From Alphaproteobacteria bacterium (lineage in GTDB: Bacteria; Pseudomonadota; Alphaproteobacteria; Rickettsiales; Deianiraeaceae), in the NCBI GenBank assembly GCA_030830305.1, contig JAURNI010000034.1, positions 1 through 40,122 on the forward strand: 40,122 bases of DNA, in the 5' to 3' direction. The notes below the pieces were generated by a model. That model saw only the letters and a program-made list of their open reading frames with translations, searched no databases and was not told where the DNA came from. The position numbers and the translations under genes are program-made. This document shows, piece after piece, positions 8,306 through 17,521 of this stretch; position 1 is the first letter of the stretch; every line of letters starts with the position of its first letter.

Positions 8306-10048
8306 ATGTCAGATAAAATTTTAATCGATGCACTGTTTCCAAATAATATCCGTGTTGCACATGTTCAAGACGGAGAACTTGAAAATTTCAACTTTGAGGT
8401 TGCAGGAAACAAAAATGTTCGTAGCAATGTGTATCTTGCGAAGGTTTTAAGAGTTGAAAACTCACTACAAGCTGCATTTGTTGACTATGGTGGCGAAAAA
8501 AACGGTTTTCTGTCAATCTCTGAAATTCATCCAGATTACTTCCACCTTCCGTTAGAGGAAAAACAAAAACTTATTAAAACAATTGAGGATCTCCAAGATG
8601 ATAAAGACGGAGAAGGCAAGGAACTTCCAACAAAAGAGCTAAATAGAATTTATAAATCGTATAATATTTCATCGATTGTAAAAGTTGGGCAGTTGGTTTT
8701 GGTGCAAGTTATCAAAGAGGAAAGAGGTAATAAAGGCGCAACACTAACAACTTATATATCCCTTGCCGGAAGATATTGTGTTTATATGGCTAATGTTCCT
8801 AATCGCCATGGAATTTCACGCAAAATTCATAATATTAACGAACGCCAACGAATTCGGGACGTCATTACAGAAATCCACAAAGACATACACGGAAGCATTG
8901 TTATTAGAACAGCCGGCGAGGGTGCAAGCAGAGAAAATATTGAGAAAGATCATAAATACCTTATCAAAACATGGGCAGACATTAAAAAGAAAACACTTTC
9001 AGCACAGGCACCATCGTTGATTCATCAAGACGGCAGCATTGTAAAACAAGTAATTCGCGAGTACTGCACAACAAGTACACAAGAAATTATTATTGACGGC
9101 AAACTTGCTTATGCAGAAGCTGAGGAAGTTTTGCAAAATCCGGCGTACAAAGATCTTAAACTTACTAAGCATACTTCTAAAACGCCAATCTTTGTTGCAC
9201 ATAAAATTGAAGATAAAATATCAGATCTTCTAAAGCCAACGGTTCAAATGCAGTCAGGTGCTTCACTTGTAATTCAACAAACAGAGGCATTAATTTCAAT
9301 TGATGTAAACTCCGGCAAGTCAACAGGGGAAGTTAGTATTGAAGAAACTGCGGTTAAAACAAATAAAGAAGCTGCCAAAGAAATTGCGCGCCAATTAAGG
9401 TTAAGAAATCTTAGCGGCTTAATTATTGTTGATTTCATTGACATGAATCAATATTCAAACCGCAGGTTAATTGAAAAAGAATTTAAAACTGCTCTTGAAA
9501 AAGATCGTGTTCGTGTTCAAATTCTCTCTATCAGTTCTTTTGGTTTAATGGAAATTTCAAGACAAAGAACCTCTCCAACACTGCTTGAAATTTCGGGGAA
9601 CATTTGCCCACATTGTAATGGTGGCGGGTTTGTACAATCCGTTGAACATGCGTCAATGTCTTTACTTCGTCAAATTACAAGTTTTATACACAAATCAAGC
9701 AAACCAATGAAAAGAATTCAAGTTGAAGCATCAACAGACACATCTTTACATATTCTAAATTACAAAACAAATCTTTTAAAAGAAATTGAAGAAGAGTATG
9801 GAATTCGTATAATATTTGGCACATCTCAAAGTGGTGAATATAAGATTACAGATATTACACGAAATGAAAACGATGACGAAATATTCATTTCTGAAAAAGA
9901 CTGGAATCCGAACGAGTACGAAAGCGTTGAAAAACCACAAAAACCAACAAAAAACCACAAAAGAAAAAAAGGATTTGAACAAAAATCAAAAGAAGTTGTA
10001 CAGCAAAAAGTAGGGTTTTTAAGTAAAATTAAAAAGCTTATCAAGTAA
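8306..10048 (+). CDS. rne: Ribonuclease E/G
   Basis: This endoribonuclease handles mRNA decay and rRNA/tRNA maturation. The N-terminus 'LIDALFPNNIRVAHV' precedes an S1 domain (about residues 38-150, 'SLQAAFVDYGGEKNGFLSISEIHPDYF') with a charged insert. The catalytic DNase I-like region follows, with its two metal-binding Asp motifs 'ISIDVNSGKSTG' and 'GLIIVDFIDM'. The Zn-link is 'CPHCNGGGF' near residue 435. At 580 aa it contains the catalytic half plus a short Lys-rich tail (about residues 530-580) and lacks the long degradosome scaffold of E. coli RNase E. The 'HPDYF' after the S1 core is typical of RNase E rather than RNase G. Confidence 0.92.
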   Translation: MSDKILIDALFPNNIRVAHVQDGELENFNFEVAGNKNVRSNVYLAKVLRVENSLQAAFVDYGGEKNGFLSISEIHPDYFHLPLEEKQKLIKTIEDLQDDKDGEGKELPTKELNRIYKSYNISSIVKVGQLVLVQVIKEERGNKGATLTTYISLAGRYCVYMANVPNRHGISRKIHNINERQRIRDVITEIHKDIHGSIVIRTAGEGASRENIEKDHKYLIKTWADIKKKTLSAQAPSLIHQDGSIVKQVIREYCTTSTQEIIIDGKLAYAEAEEVLQNPAYKDLKLTKHTSKTPIFVAHKIEDKISDLLKPTVQMQSGASLVIQQTEALISIDVNSGKSTGEVSIEETAVKTNKEAAKEIARQLRLRNLSGLIIVDFIDMNQYSNRRLIEKEFKTALEKDRVRVQILSISSFGLMEISRQRTSPTLLEISGNICPHCNGGGFVQSVEHASMSLLRQITSFIHKSSKPMKRIQVEASTDTSLHILNYKTNLLKEIEEEYGIRIIFGTSQSGEYKITDITRNENDDEIFISEKDWNPNEYESVEKPQKPTKNHKRKKGFEQKSKEVVQQKVGFLSKIKKLIK

Positions 10049-10169
10049 GCAGTGGTGTATTTGTAGATTATCTACCTGCATTTCTCTTTGATTGTTACAT
10101 GGTCTAAGTATGCATACTTTCCATAAAATACTTGACTATATATATATATTTTCCATACATTTGAGCTAA

Positions 10170-10187
10170 GCTCTCACACAAGAGCTA
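10170..10187 (+). other. Small hairpin in the manC leader
   Basis: AGCTCT-cacaca-AGAGCT is a 6-bp perfect stem about 25 bases before the manC ATG, downstream of TTGACT (10133) and an alternating TA tract. It may be leader structure or an operator. The rest of the 164-base gap shows only a 5-bp GTAGA/TCTAC hairpin after rne. Confidence 0.3.
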
Positions 10188-10212
10188 TATTATAATTTTT
10201 GTTGATGAATTT

Positions 10213-11604
10213 ATGCAGAAAAACATCGTACCTGTAATTCTTTCCGGTGGATTTGGCACAAGACTATGGCCTATTTCAAGGCAAAGCACACCAAAACAGT
10301 TTAACAAAAATATATTATCCCCCTCTCTTTTCCAAAGGGCAAATGATTTGGTAAGTAATTTTGCATCACCAATAATAGTAGCAAATAAAGAACATATCTT
10401 CTTAATTGAAGATGATATATCGCAGAATTATGATACAATAATCTTAGAACCGTCTTCAAGGAACACTGCACCTGCAATTCTAGCGGCAGCACTTCTAATT
10501 AAAGAAAAATACGGACCGGAAACAATAATGCTTGTATTACCATCAGATCACCTAATACCAGAAAAGGCAAAGTTTATTGAAACTGTTGAAAACGGTGTGC
10601 TTGAAGCAAGAGAAAATATTGTTACTCTTGGGGTTAAACCAACAAAAGCTGAAACCGGATACGGATATATTGAAACTCAAACATCAAATAACAAAGTTTT
10701 AAATGTTCTTTCTTTTAAAGAAAAACCTGATACCAATACCGCAGAGAGTTTTATCAAGAAAGGAAATTTTTACTGGAATTGCGGTATTTTTCTTATTAAT
10801 GTTGAACAATATATTACTTTGTGCAAAAATATTGCATATGGTATATACAAACCTGTTTTTGATGCACTACAAAAGTCTACCATTGAGGGCAAAAAGATAT
10901 TTCTTAGTGATGACTTTGCCAATTCAGAAAATAATTCAATTGACTATGCAATTTTGGAAAAAACTCAGAATGTTCGCATGGTAGAAATGCTTTCAAAGTG
11001 GAATGATGTTGGAAGTTTTGAATCTCTTCATTACGCTGTGGACAAAAATAAAGATAACAATGTCATTAAAGGAAATATTCATAGCATTAATACCAAAAAT
11101 TGCTTTATTCAAAATAATACAAATCATCTACTTACAACATACGGGTTAGATAGCATTACCGTAATCCAAACGCAAGACGCTACACTCGTTGCCCCAATTC
11201 AACATTCCCAAGAAATTAAAAAAATAGTAGATACCCTTCCTGATCAAAACAAAAAGATTTTTTCAAGCACAGTACACAGACCATGGGGTACATATGAAGT
11301 ACTTGATGAATGCAAATCTTTTAAGGTAAAAAAAATTGTTGTACACCCCAACAAATCCCTTTCGTTACAGAGTCATGAACACCGAAGCGAACATTGGGTT
11401 GTGGTAACAGGCACGGCAACTGTGATAAACGGCGAAAAAACATTTCAATTAACCACAGGAGAGTCAACATTCATTTCAAAACAAACAAAGCACAGACTAA
11501 CAAACAATACAGATCAAATTGTTGAAATTGTTGAAGTACAGGTTGGAGATTACCTCGGTGAAGATGACATTGTAAGATATCACGACGATTGGAATAGGAA
11601 GTAG
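10213..11604 (+). CDS. manC: Mannose-1-phosphate guanylyltransferase / mannose-6-phosphate isomerase (type II)
   Basis: This enzyme makes GDP-mannose for surface polysaccharide or glycan synthesis. The N-terminal nucleotidyltransferase domain carries 'VILSGGFGTRLWPISRQSTPKQF', then 'ILEPSSRNTAPAI', 'LVLPSDHLI', 'ETGYGYIE', 'FKEKPD', 'FYWNCGIF' and 'WNDVGSFESL'. A C-terminal cupin (about residues 350-463) has the PMI-type block 'HRPWGTYEVLD' and metal-site-like 'LSLQSHEHRSEHWVVVTG'. The 463-residue length is normal for the fused form. It stands alone, with no other GDP-mannose genes in the window; the GT2 enzyme at 31-32 kb could use a sugar nucleotide but the link is speculative. Confidence 0.93.
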   Translation: MQKNIVPVILSGGFGTRLWPISRQSTPKQFNKNILSPSLFQRANDLVSNFASPIIVANKEHIFLIEDDISQNYDTIILEPSSRNTAPAILAAALLIKEKYGPETIMLVLPSDHLIPEKAKFIETVENGVLEARENIVTLGVKPTKAETGYGYIETQTSNNKVLNVLSFKEKPDTNTAESFIKKGNFYWNCGIFLINVEQYITLCKNIAYGIYKPVFDALQKSTIEGKKIFLSDDFANSENNSIDYAILEKTQNVRMVEMLSKWNDVGSFESLHYAVDKNKDNNVIKGNIHSINTKNCFIQNNTNHLLTTYGLDSITVIQTQDATLVAPIQHSQEIKKIVDTLPDQNKKIFSSTVHRPWGTYEVLDECKSFKVKKIVVHPNKSLSLQSHEHRSEHWVVVTGTATVINGEKTFQLTTGESTFISKQTKHRLTNNTDQIVEIVEVQVGDYLGEDDIVRYHDDWNRK

Positions 11605-11661
11605 AATGTGCGTGATACATTATTTATATTTCTCAATTAGTTAAGCGCTATTATTACCATA

Positions 11662-11691
11662 GAATTTGTATAGCAATTATAATACAATTTC
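11662..11691. terminator. Hairpin between convergent manC and dapB
   Basis: GAATTTGTAT and ATACAATTTC pair with one mismatch around a 10-base loop, in the 107-base gap between convergent genes. It is AT-rich and lacks a strong T-tract, so it is a weak bidirectional terminator candidate. Confidence 0.35.
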
Positions 11692-11711
11692 TTTAAACTT
11701 CTAATAAAAAA

Positions 11712-12497
11712 TTAAATAAAATCTGTAAGAATTTCCCAGGCTTCGTTATAGCCTTTGATATCTTTTTCCACTGCAATTTTTGCAATCTTCACTGCTCCTT
11801 TTGCAAAAATTGAACGGTCATGAGCTTCATGCCCAAGCCAGATTGTTTCATCGTCAGAAATAAACCTTGCTTCATGAAAGCCAACCGTTTTACCACCTCG
11901 CTCAACTGCAAAGCCAATTTCACCTGTTTTACGCTCCCCAAAAGAGGAATAATCATTTTTGACAAATTCAACACCTCTTCCTTCTGCAATTTTTTTACCA
12001 ATTGTAAGGGCCGTTCCAGACGGTGCATCTTTTTTCATTCTATGGTGGCGTTCATAAACTTCAGCATCGTATTCATTTGCATTTAAAATGCTTCCAAGCT
12101 TCTTAACCATTGCAAACATAAGGTTTACACCAAAAGAGGTATTACTTCCCCAAATTATTCCGTTTTTCTCTTTGCCGTATTGTTTCATCATTTGAAATGT
12201 TTCCGGTGAAAGACCGGTTGTTCCGCTAACAATTTTACAATTTGCGTTTTGAAGAAGAGTTCTAAGCCCTTCCTCGGAGGAGAAATCGATGATGATATCT
12301 ATACCATCACTGCTGACTTTATTCCAATCCACATTGGGTAATAAATGATTGTTGCGGTCTTCTGAGTTATACAACTCTTCAAATGTTCTTGTAAATTTTC
12401 CAAGCAATTTAAATTCATCATTGTCTTTTAACACCCCTTGAATCGCTTGCCCCATTCTGCCATTCGCACCATTAATTGCAACTTTGATTATTTTCAT
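11712..12497 (-). CDS. dapB: 4-hydroxy-tetrahydrodipicolinate reductase
   Basis: This NAD(P)H-dependent step leads to diaminopimelate (peptidoglycan) and lysine. The Rossmann start is 'VAINGANGRMGQAI'. It is followed by 'IDFSSEEGLRTLL', 'SGTTGLS', 'GSNTSFGVNLMF', the signature 'VYERHHRMKKDAPSGTAL', and the C-terminal 'ETIWLGHEAHDRSIFAKGA'. The 261-residue length is standard. It works with dapD at 20 kb; the two genes are not linked. It is followed on the other side by tRNA-Leu, read divergently. Confidence 0.96.
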   Translation of the reverse strand: MKIIKVAINGANGRMGQAIQGVLKDNDEFKLLGKFTRTFEELYNSEDRNNHLLPNVDWNKVSSDGIDIIIDFSSEEGLRTLLQNANCKIVSGTTGLSPETFQMMKQYGKEKNGIIWGSNTSFGVNLMFAMVKKLGSILNANEYDAEVYERHHRMKKDAPSGTALTIGKKIAEGRGVEFVKNDYSSFGERKTGEIGFAVERGGKTVGFHEARFISDDETIWLGHEAHDRSIFAKGAVKIAKIAVEKDIKGYNEAWEILTDFI

Positions 12498-12594
12498 ATT
12501 TTTTTCACAATTGATTCCTTGGTAAAATTTATGCGGTTATATGTCAAGTTAAGATTGACTTTTTATTTTTTATGAACTTTTTTAAATTGTGTAC

Positions 12595-12681
12595 GCCCGC
12601 GTGGTGGAATGGTAGACACGACGGATTCAAAATCCGTTGTACATTGCGTACATGGCGGTTCGAGTCCGCCCGCGGGTACCA
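12595..12681 (+). tRNA. tRNA-Leu (anticodon CAA)
   Basis: An 87-base cloverleaf with a 7-bp acceptor (GCCCGCG/CGCGGGT, one G:U), D-arm 'TGGTGGAATGGTAGACAC', and anticodon stem ACGGA/TCCGT with loop TTCAAAA giving CAA. It has the long variable arm typical of tRNA-Leu, T-arm 'GGCGGTTCGAGTCCGCC' and an encoded CCA. It stands alone, reading toward the 3' end of uvrC. Confidence 0.96.
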
Positions 12682-12785
12682 AAGTTTAAGAATTTCTACC
12701 TGGTAAAAACCAACACGGGAGTTATTTTAAGAAAAATTGACTTATAAATATACACCTTTAAACGGCTGAGATTTGAATTTAAATA

Positions 12786-14441
12786 TCATAACTTCTCCCT
12801 CCTTTTTCTATGGCTTGTAATCACAAATCTGTGAGCTTCGTCCCTTAAGCACTCAATGAAATAAAGGGTTTGTTTGTTGTTAATTTTAAATCCTCCTGTG
12901 TTTTGGCGGGTAAAAAATGTTTCGTTTCCTGCATTGCGGTCTCTGCCTTTTGCAATTGCAACAACAGGGGTTTTAATATTTAATTCATCAAGCACAGCAA
13001 CAACTGAATTAAACTGCCCAATACCTCCATCAATGATCAGTAAATCAGGTGTCCCTTTAGTTGCAGAATCTGTACTAAAGCGACGCATCATAACTTCACG
13101 CATCATTGCGTAATCATCTCCGCCTTTTGCAATTTTGGCATTAAATTTCCTGTATTCATTTTTTTCAAAACCATTTTGCGAAGCAACAACAAAAGCGCCT
13201 ATAAAAAATGCCCCACTAATATGTGAATTATCATAAATTTCCACTCTGCTTGGAATAGAAGGAAGGCTAAATGCTTCCGCAATGTTTTGCATACCCATTC
13301 TAAAGGTATTTTTCTGTTTGTATGAAACACCTGTTTGAAATTCTAAGTTTGCAAGCACAAAATCAATAAATATTTTGCTTTCCCCTCTTTTTGGGTTTGA
13401 AATATCTGCAGTTGTACCAAATAATTCCTTAAAAACCATTTTGATGTTTTGTATATTTACAGCATGATTAACGAAAATCATTTTTGGAGGAAGATTAACC
13501 ATTGAATAATATTCATATAAAAATGCTTCAAGAACTTCTGCAGGTGTTTTGTCATCATATTTATTTATTTCAAACAAGTTACCACCAAGAGCATAGCCGT
13601 TTCTAATTCCAAAAACTTCAATTTTATCTAAAGTATTATTCAAAACTATAGCATCAATGTTTTCAAATTTAGAAAAATTAATTTCATTTGATGAAACCTT
13701 TAAATTTTCAATTGCCAGAAGTTGTTTTTTTAAAAGACCCGCTTCAGCAAATTCTTGATTTTGCGCAAGCTCATTAATTTTTTCTCTAATATTTTTCTGA
13801 ATATTGTTATAACCCCCCTGCAAGAAGATTGTAGCCTCTTGCACGGATTTTTCATATTCTGCTTGTAAAATCATTCCTGCACAAGGGCCTGAGCATGTTT
13901 TAATTTGAAACTCCATACAGGGTTTTCCGCATGCTTTATGAATATTGAATTTTGTATCTTTGCACGACCGAATTTTAAACACTTTGTTCACAAATGATAT
14001 AATCGATTTTATCGTATCATTTACTGTTAATTTACTACCTTGAACATACCCAAATGGGCCAAAAAGATGAGACTTTCTTTCAAACTTACCACGGTACTTC
14101 GTGATGGCAGGAAATTTATGATTTGAAAGTTTAATATAAACACGCGACTTATCATCTTTCAGTAATATATTATACTTCGGTTGGTGCTTTTTAATTAATG
14201 AAGCCTCCAAAATTAAAGCCTGATTTTCATTTTGGGTAATTTCAAACTCAACACTTCTAACAGATTGCACCAAAACAGTAGTTTTTGGGGTAAGATTGCC
14301 CTTTGTATAAGATTGCAATCTTTTGTACAAATTCTTTGCTTTTCCAATATATATTAAAGTGTTGCTAATGTCGTACATCTTGTAAACACCGGAACAAGAT
14401 GGAACATTATTTAGTGCATTTTGAATGACATCAATAGGCAT
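12786..14441 (-). CDS. uvrC: Excinuclease ABC subunit C, lacking the C-terminal HhH domain
   Basis: UvrC makes both incisions in nucleotide excision repair. Domains in order are the GIY-YIG nuclease (about residues 15-95, 'SGVYKMY...LIYIGKAKNLYKRL'), a Cys-rich segment (CKDT...CGKPC...CSGPC), and the UVR UvrB-binding helix pair (about 200-235, 'QEFAEAGLLKKQL'). The RNase H-like 5' nuclease follows, with 'RVEIYDNSHISG', 'DLLIIDGGIGQFN' and 'RDEAHRFVITSHR'. The protein stops at residue 551, right after 'HRKRREKL', exactly where other UvrCs continue into tandem helix-hairpin-helix motifs. Translating the downstream 100 bases in other frames shows no HhH remnant. It is third in the metK / F1-delta-like / uvrC cluster, with a 3-base spacer. 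Confidence 0.93.
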   Translation of the reverse strand: MPIDVIQNALNNVPSCSGVYKMYDISNTLIYIGKAKNLYKRLQSYTKGNLTPKTTVLVQSVRSVEFEITQNENQALILEASLIKKHQPKYNILLKDDKSRVYIKLSNHKFPAITKYRGKFERKSHLFGPFGYVQGSKLTVNDTIKSIISFVNKVFKIRSCKDTKFNIHKACGKPCMEFQIKTCSGPCAGMILQAEYEKSVQEATIFLQGGYNNIQKNIREKINELAQNQEFAEAGLLKKQLLAIENLKVSSNEINFSKFENIDAIVLNNTLDKIEVFGIRNGYALGGNLFEINKYDDKTPAEVLEAFLYEYYSMVNLPPKMIFVNHAVNIQNIKMVFKELFGTTADISNPKRGESKIFIDFVLANLEFQTGVSYKQKNTFRMGMQNIAEAFSLPSIPSRVEIYDNSHISGAFFIGAFVVASQNGFEKNEYRKFNAKIAKGGDDYAMMREVMMRRFSTDSATKGTPDLLIIDGGIGQFNSVVAVLDELNIKTPVVAIAKGRDRNAGNETFFTRQNTGGFKINNKQTLYFIECLRDEAHRFVITSHRKRREKL

Positions 14442-14444
14442 TTC

Positions 14445-14933
14445 TTATGCAGATTTTAACATTTTTGCAATAGAAGACGGCGTATATTCAAGAATTTTAT
14501 CATTAAACTGAATAATGATACCAGCTGAATTATAAGTTTGATAGACAAAATCACACATACCGTTTAATTGTTTTGATACTTCATTAATAACTTCGGCAAG
14601 GTTTTCAGTATTGTTTTGCCCAATTTTCACAATTACAACTGTACGATTATGCACTTTTTCATAAATATTCTGAAAACTTTTACGAACTAATGCAATGTGG
14701 CTTAAGGCTTTTAACTGTGCAACATGTTTAAGAATGACTTGCATCTCTTTTGATATACCAAAAATATCCATTTGATCCATCAAAATTAACTCATTCATAG
14801 TTTGTGAGAAATTAAGTATTCCGTCAAACCCGAACATTTCCTGTAAAAGTGCAAAGTGTTTTTCATATGGAGTTGCAACAATGCAAGTTTCAGCAATTTT
14901 TTTTGCAATAAAGTAATTAGAGCGCGGTTTCAT
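14445..14933 (-). CDS. atpH: Probable ATP synthase F1 delta subunit (divergent)
   Basis: The 162-residue protein is largely helical at the N-terminus and ends with 'NSAGIIIQFNDKILEYTPSSIAKML'. That matches the C-terminal delta/OSCP pattern (…GGIVI…D…IDYS…SLEKI…). The middle 'ALSHIALVRKSFQNIYEKVHNRTVVIVKI' also fits the delta consensus. The delta subunit connects F1 to the peripheral stalk. Normal length is about 178 aa, so it is short at the N-terminus. It lies between metK and uvrC with 3-base gaps on both sides, not next to atpA, which is unusual. The identification rests on pattern similarity only and it could be an unrelated helical protein. Confidence 0.5.
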   Translation of the reverse strand: MKPRSNYFIAKKIAETCIVATPYEKHFALLQEMFGFDGILNFSQTMNELILMDQMDIFGISKEMQVILKHVAQLKALSHIALVRKSFQNIYEKVHNRTVVIVKIGQNNTENLAEVINEVSKQLNGMCDFVYQTYNSAGIIIQFNDKILEYTPSSIAKMLKSA

Positions 14934-14936
14934 AAG

Positions 14937-16085
14937 TTATAAATTAAACCATTGTTTTAAATCGTTGAGCAAATCACACTTTTCCCAAAGGAAAAGATTT
15001 TTTTGTTCGTCAGTATCTCTTCCAAAATGACCAAAGCTTGCAGTAGGTTTGTATATTGGGCTATTTAATTTTAGTTTTTGCCTTATTCCTTTTGGCGTTA
15101 GGTTAATATTTTTAGAGATAAAATCAGAGATATCGGAATCTTTTACAATTGCAGTATTATGTGTGTTGACATAAATTGAAACAGGTTGTGCAATGCCTAT
15201 TGCATAAGAAAGTTGAATTGTACACCTTGTGGCAAGGTTTGCATGAACAATATTTTTAGCGAGATATCTTGCAATATACGCAGCAGATCTATCAACTTTT
15301 GTTGGGTCTTTACCTGAAAATGCACCTCCACCATGCGGAGCAGAACCTCCGTAGGTATCCACAATAATTTTTCTACCTGTAAGACCGGTATCAGAAACAG
15401 GACCTCCGATTATAAATGTTCCTGCCGGGTTAATAAAGATTTTATCTTTTATTGGCATGTTTGGAAGGGTTTTTTCAAGAATAGGCAAAACTTTTGCTTT
15501 AACATCAGTTAGTGAAAGATTTTTGGAATGCTGCGTTGAAACTACAACTGCATCAATTTTTGACGGAATACCGTTAATATACTCGAATGTTACCTGAGAC
15601 TTTGCATCTGGACCGAGTCCATCAATGCCTTGAAGATTTTCTAGGATTTTATGAGAATAAAATATAGGTGCAGGCATAAGTACATCTGTTTCTCTACAAG
15701 CATAACCAAACATAATGCCCTGGTCTCCAGCTCCCTCTTCTTTGTTATCATTTTCATCAACACCTTGTGCAATTTCAAAAGACTGGTTATGGATTAAGTC
15801 CGTTACTTTAACATTATTATAAGAAAATCCTTCATAGTTATGACCAATTGCCTTAAGAGTGCTACGCACAAGATTTTCAACATCTTGCTTGATAATTTTG
15901 TGTTTTTTTAATCTAATTTCACCACCAACGATGACATTATCCGTGGTTACAAAACACTCAAATGCACATCTTGCATCACTTTCTTTAGCAATGCAATAAT
16001 CTAGTAGTGCGTCTGATAGAATATCACAAGTTTTATCCGGGTGACCGGGTGCAACAGATTCGCTTGTAAAAAGATAATGACTCAT
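14937..16085 (-). CDS. metK: S-adenosylmethionine synthase
   Basis: The enzyme makes SAM from methionine and ATP. Hallmarks are 'SESVAPGHPDKTCD' at the N-terminus, 'GAGDQGIMFGYA', 'NPAGTFIIGGPVSDTGLTGRKII' and the P-loop-like 'GGGAFSGKDPTKVDRS'. The 382-residue length is normal and no disruption is seen; several Rickettsia carry decayed metK and import SAM, so an intact copy is informative. It is first gene of the - strand cluster and is divergent from glmM across 125 bases. Confidence 0.97.
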   Translation of the reverse strand: MSHYLFTSESVAPGHPDKTCDILSDALLDYCIAKESDARCAFECFVTTDNVIVGGEIRLKKHKIIKQDVENLVRSTLKAIGHNYEGFSYNNVKVTDLIHNQSFEIAQGVDENDNKEEGAGDQGIMFGYACRETDVLMPAPIFYSHKILENLQGIDGLGPDAKSQVTFEYINGIPSKIDAVVVSTQHSKNLSLTDVKAKVLPILEKTLPNMPIKDKIFINPAGTFIIGGPVSDTGLTGRKIIVDTYGGSAPHGGGAFSGKDPTKVDRSAAYIARYLAKNIVHANLATRCTIQLSYAIGIAQPVSIYVNTHNTAIVKDSDISDFISKNINLTPKGIRQKLKLNSPIYKPTASFGHFGRDTDEQKNLFLWEKCDLLNDLKQWFNL

Positions 16086-16150
16086 TTTTCTTAAATTAAT
16101 TTTAGTACTAGTTAGCTACAATTCCATTTTTTTTGGAGAATACATTTGAA

Positions 16151-16174
16151 ATAGTCAATAAAATTCTTGACTAT
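16151..16174. promoter_or_regulatory. Inverted TTGACTAT pair between metK and glmM
   Basis: ATAGTCAA-taaaattc-TTGACTAT is a perfect 8-bp inverted repeat placed midway between divergent metK and glmM. Each arm contains a TTGACT -35-like hexamer pointing outward, so it may be back-to-back promoters or an operator. No convincing -10 is seen at 17 bases on either side. Confidence 0.35.
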
Positions 16175-16210
16175 TAAGAGACTTTTTTGTGTTTTCTCTA
16201 AAAAAGATAT

Positions 16211-17521
16211 ATGAAAATATTTGGAACGGACGGGATTCGTGGTAAAGCAGGAATTGGGTATATTACACCGGAATTTATGATACAAATTCCTTGTGCAATT
16301 GCCCAAATGAATAATATAAAAACAAAAAGAGTGATTATTGGAAAAGATACACGCCTTTCGTGCTATTCAATTGAAAGTGCATTAACAGCAGGTTTTACTG
16401 CAAACGGTTTTGAGGTTATTCTTACGGGACCAATTCCAACACCTGCAATTTCAATGTTAACAAGATCACTCAGAGCAGACTACGGTATAATGATTTCTGC
16501 ATCACATAATCCTTATGAAGATAATGGTGTAAAAATATTTGGAAGTGATGGAGTTAAGATTTCATACGATACCGAAAAGACAATTGAGGAGTATATTACA
16601 AAACAGCAGATACACTCATATATTACCGGCAAAGAATTTGGAAGAGCAAAAAGACTTGATGATGTTATTGGCAGATATGTTGAATATATTAAATCCAGTA
16701 TTTCAAATAATGAAGAATTTTTAGGATTAAAGGTATTACTTGACACAGCAAACGGTAGTGCTTATAGAATTGCACCCGAAATTTTTTGGGAACTTGGTTG
16801 CAGTGTAAAAACATTTAATAATACACCAAATGGTGTAAATATTAATGAAAACTGCGGAGCAACACACCCGGAGTTCTTGGCATCAAAGATGAAAGAAGAG
16901 GAAGCTGATATTGGAATTGTACTCGACGGCGATGCAGATAGGTTGATTGTTATTGATGAAAACGGTGAAATTCTTGATGGAGATTCAATCATAGCAGCAA
17001 TTTCATATAATATGAAGAATTGCGGGAAATTACAAAAAAATGGTGTAGTGGTAACGGTAATGTCAAATCTTGGGTTTGAACAATATATGAATTCCATTGG
17101 CATTAATAATGTCATTCGTACAGATGTGGGGGACAAGAATATTACACAAAAATTAATCGAAACCGGGTACCAAATTGGCGGAGAGCAATCAGGTCACATT
17201 ATTATTCCGCAGTATTCATCAACTGGGGACGGTATTCTTTCAGCAATTCAACTCATTTCAGCAATGAAATCGCAAAAATGGAAAGCTAGTGACATTGGAA
17301 AATTATACAAAAAAGTTCCGCAAGTTTTGCATAATGTTGTTAATCAAGAAGCAACAAGGGAGCTAATGGAGAGTTTATCCAAAAAATACTCTAACAATGA
17401 AACAAGAGTATTAATTAGAAGGTCCGGAACTGAACATTCAAAAGTAAGAATTATGATTGAAGGAAGTGGAGATATTCACTCACTTGCTCATGTCATCGAA
17501 CATGAATTAATAATTTCATGA
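16211..17521 (+). CDS. glmM: Phosphoglucosamine mutase
   Basis: The enzyme interconverts glucosamine-6-P and glucosamine-1-P on the way to UDP-GlcNAc for peptidoglycan and lipid A. Motifs are 'FGTDGIRGKAG' at the start, the phosphoserine loop 'GIMISASHNPYEDNGVKIFG', the metal loop 'VLDGDADRLIVID', the sugar loop 'GGEQSGHII', and the phosphate-binding 'RVLIRRSGTEHSKVRIMIEG' near the end. The 436-residue length is normal. Its 3' end overlaps the convergent folE by 34 bases. Confidence 0.96.
   Translation: MKIFGTDGIRGKAGIGYITPEFMIQIPCAIAQMNNIKTKRVIIGKDTRLSCYSIESALTAGFTANGFEVILTGPIPTPAISMLTRSLRADYGIMISASHNPYEDNGVKIFGSDGVKISYDTEKTIEEYITKQQIHSYITGKEFGRAKRLDDVIGRYVEYIKSSISNNEEFLGLKVLLDTANGSAYRIAPEIFWELGCSVKTFNNTPNGVNINENCGATHPEFLASKMKEEEADIGIVLDGDADRLIVIDENGEILDGDSIIAAISYNMKNCGKLQKNGVVVTVMSNLGFEQYMNSIGINNVIRTDVGDKNITQKLIETGYQIGGEQSGHIIIPQYSSTGDGILSAIQLISAMKSQKWKASDIGKLYKKVPQVLHNVVNQEATRELMESLSKKYSNNETRVLIRRSGTEHSKVRIMIEGSGDIHSLAHVIEHELIIS

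Noticed and set aside
12682-12785. Frameshifted HhH tail of UvrC
   Set aside because: Reading the other - strand frames gives only short, unrelated peptides; the domain is absent rather than out of frame.
16151-16174. The inverted repeat as a terminator
   Set aside because: It lies between two divergent start codons, where no transcript would end, and has no T-tract.
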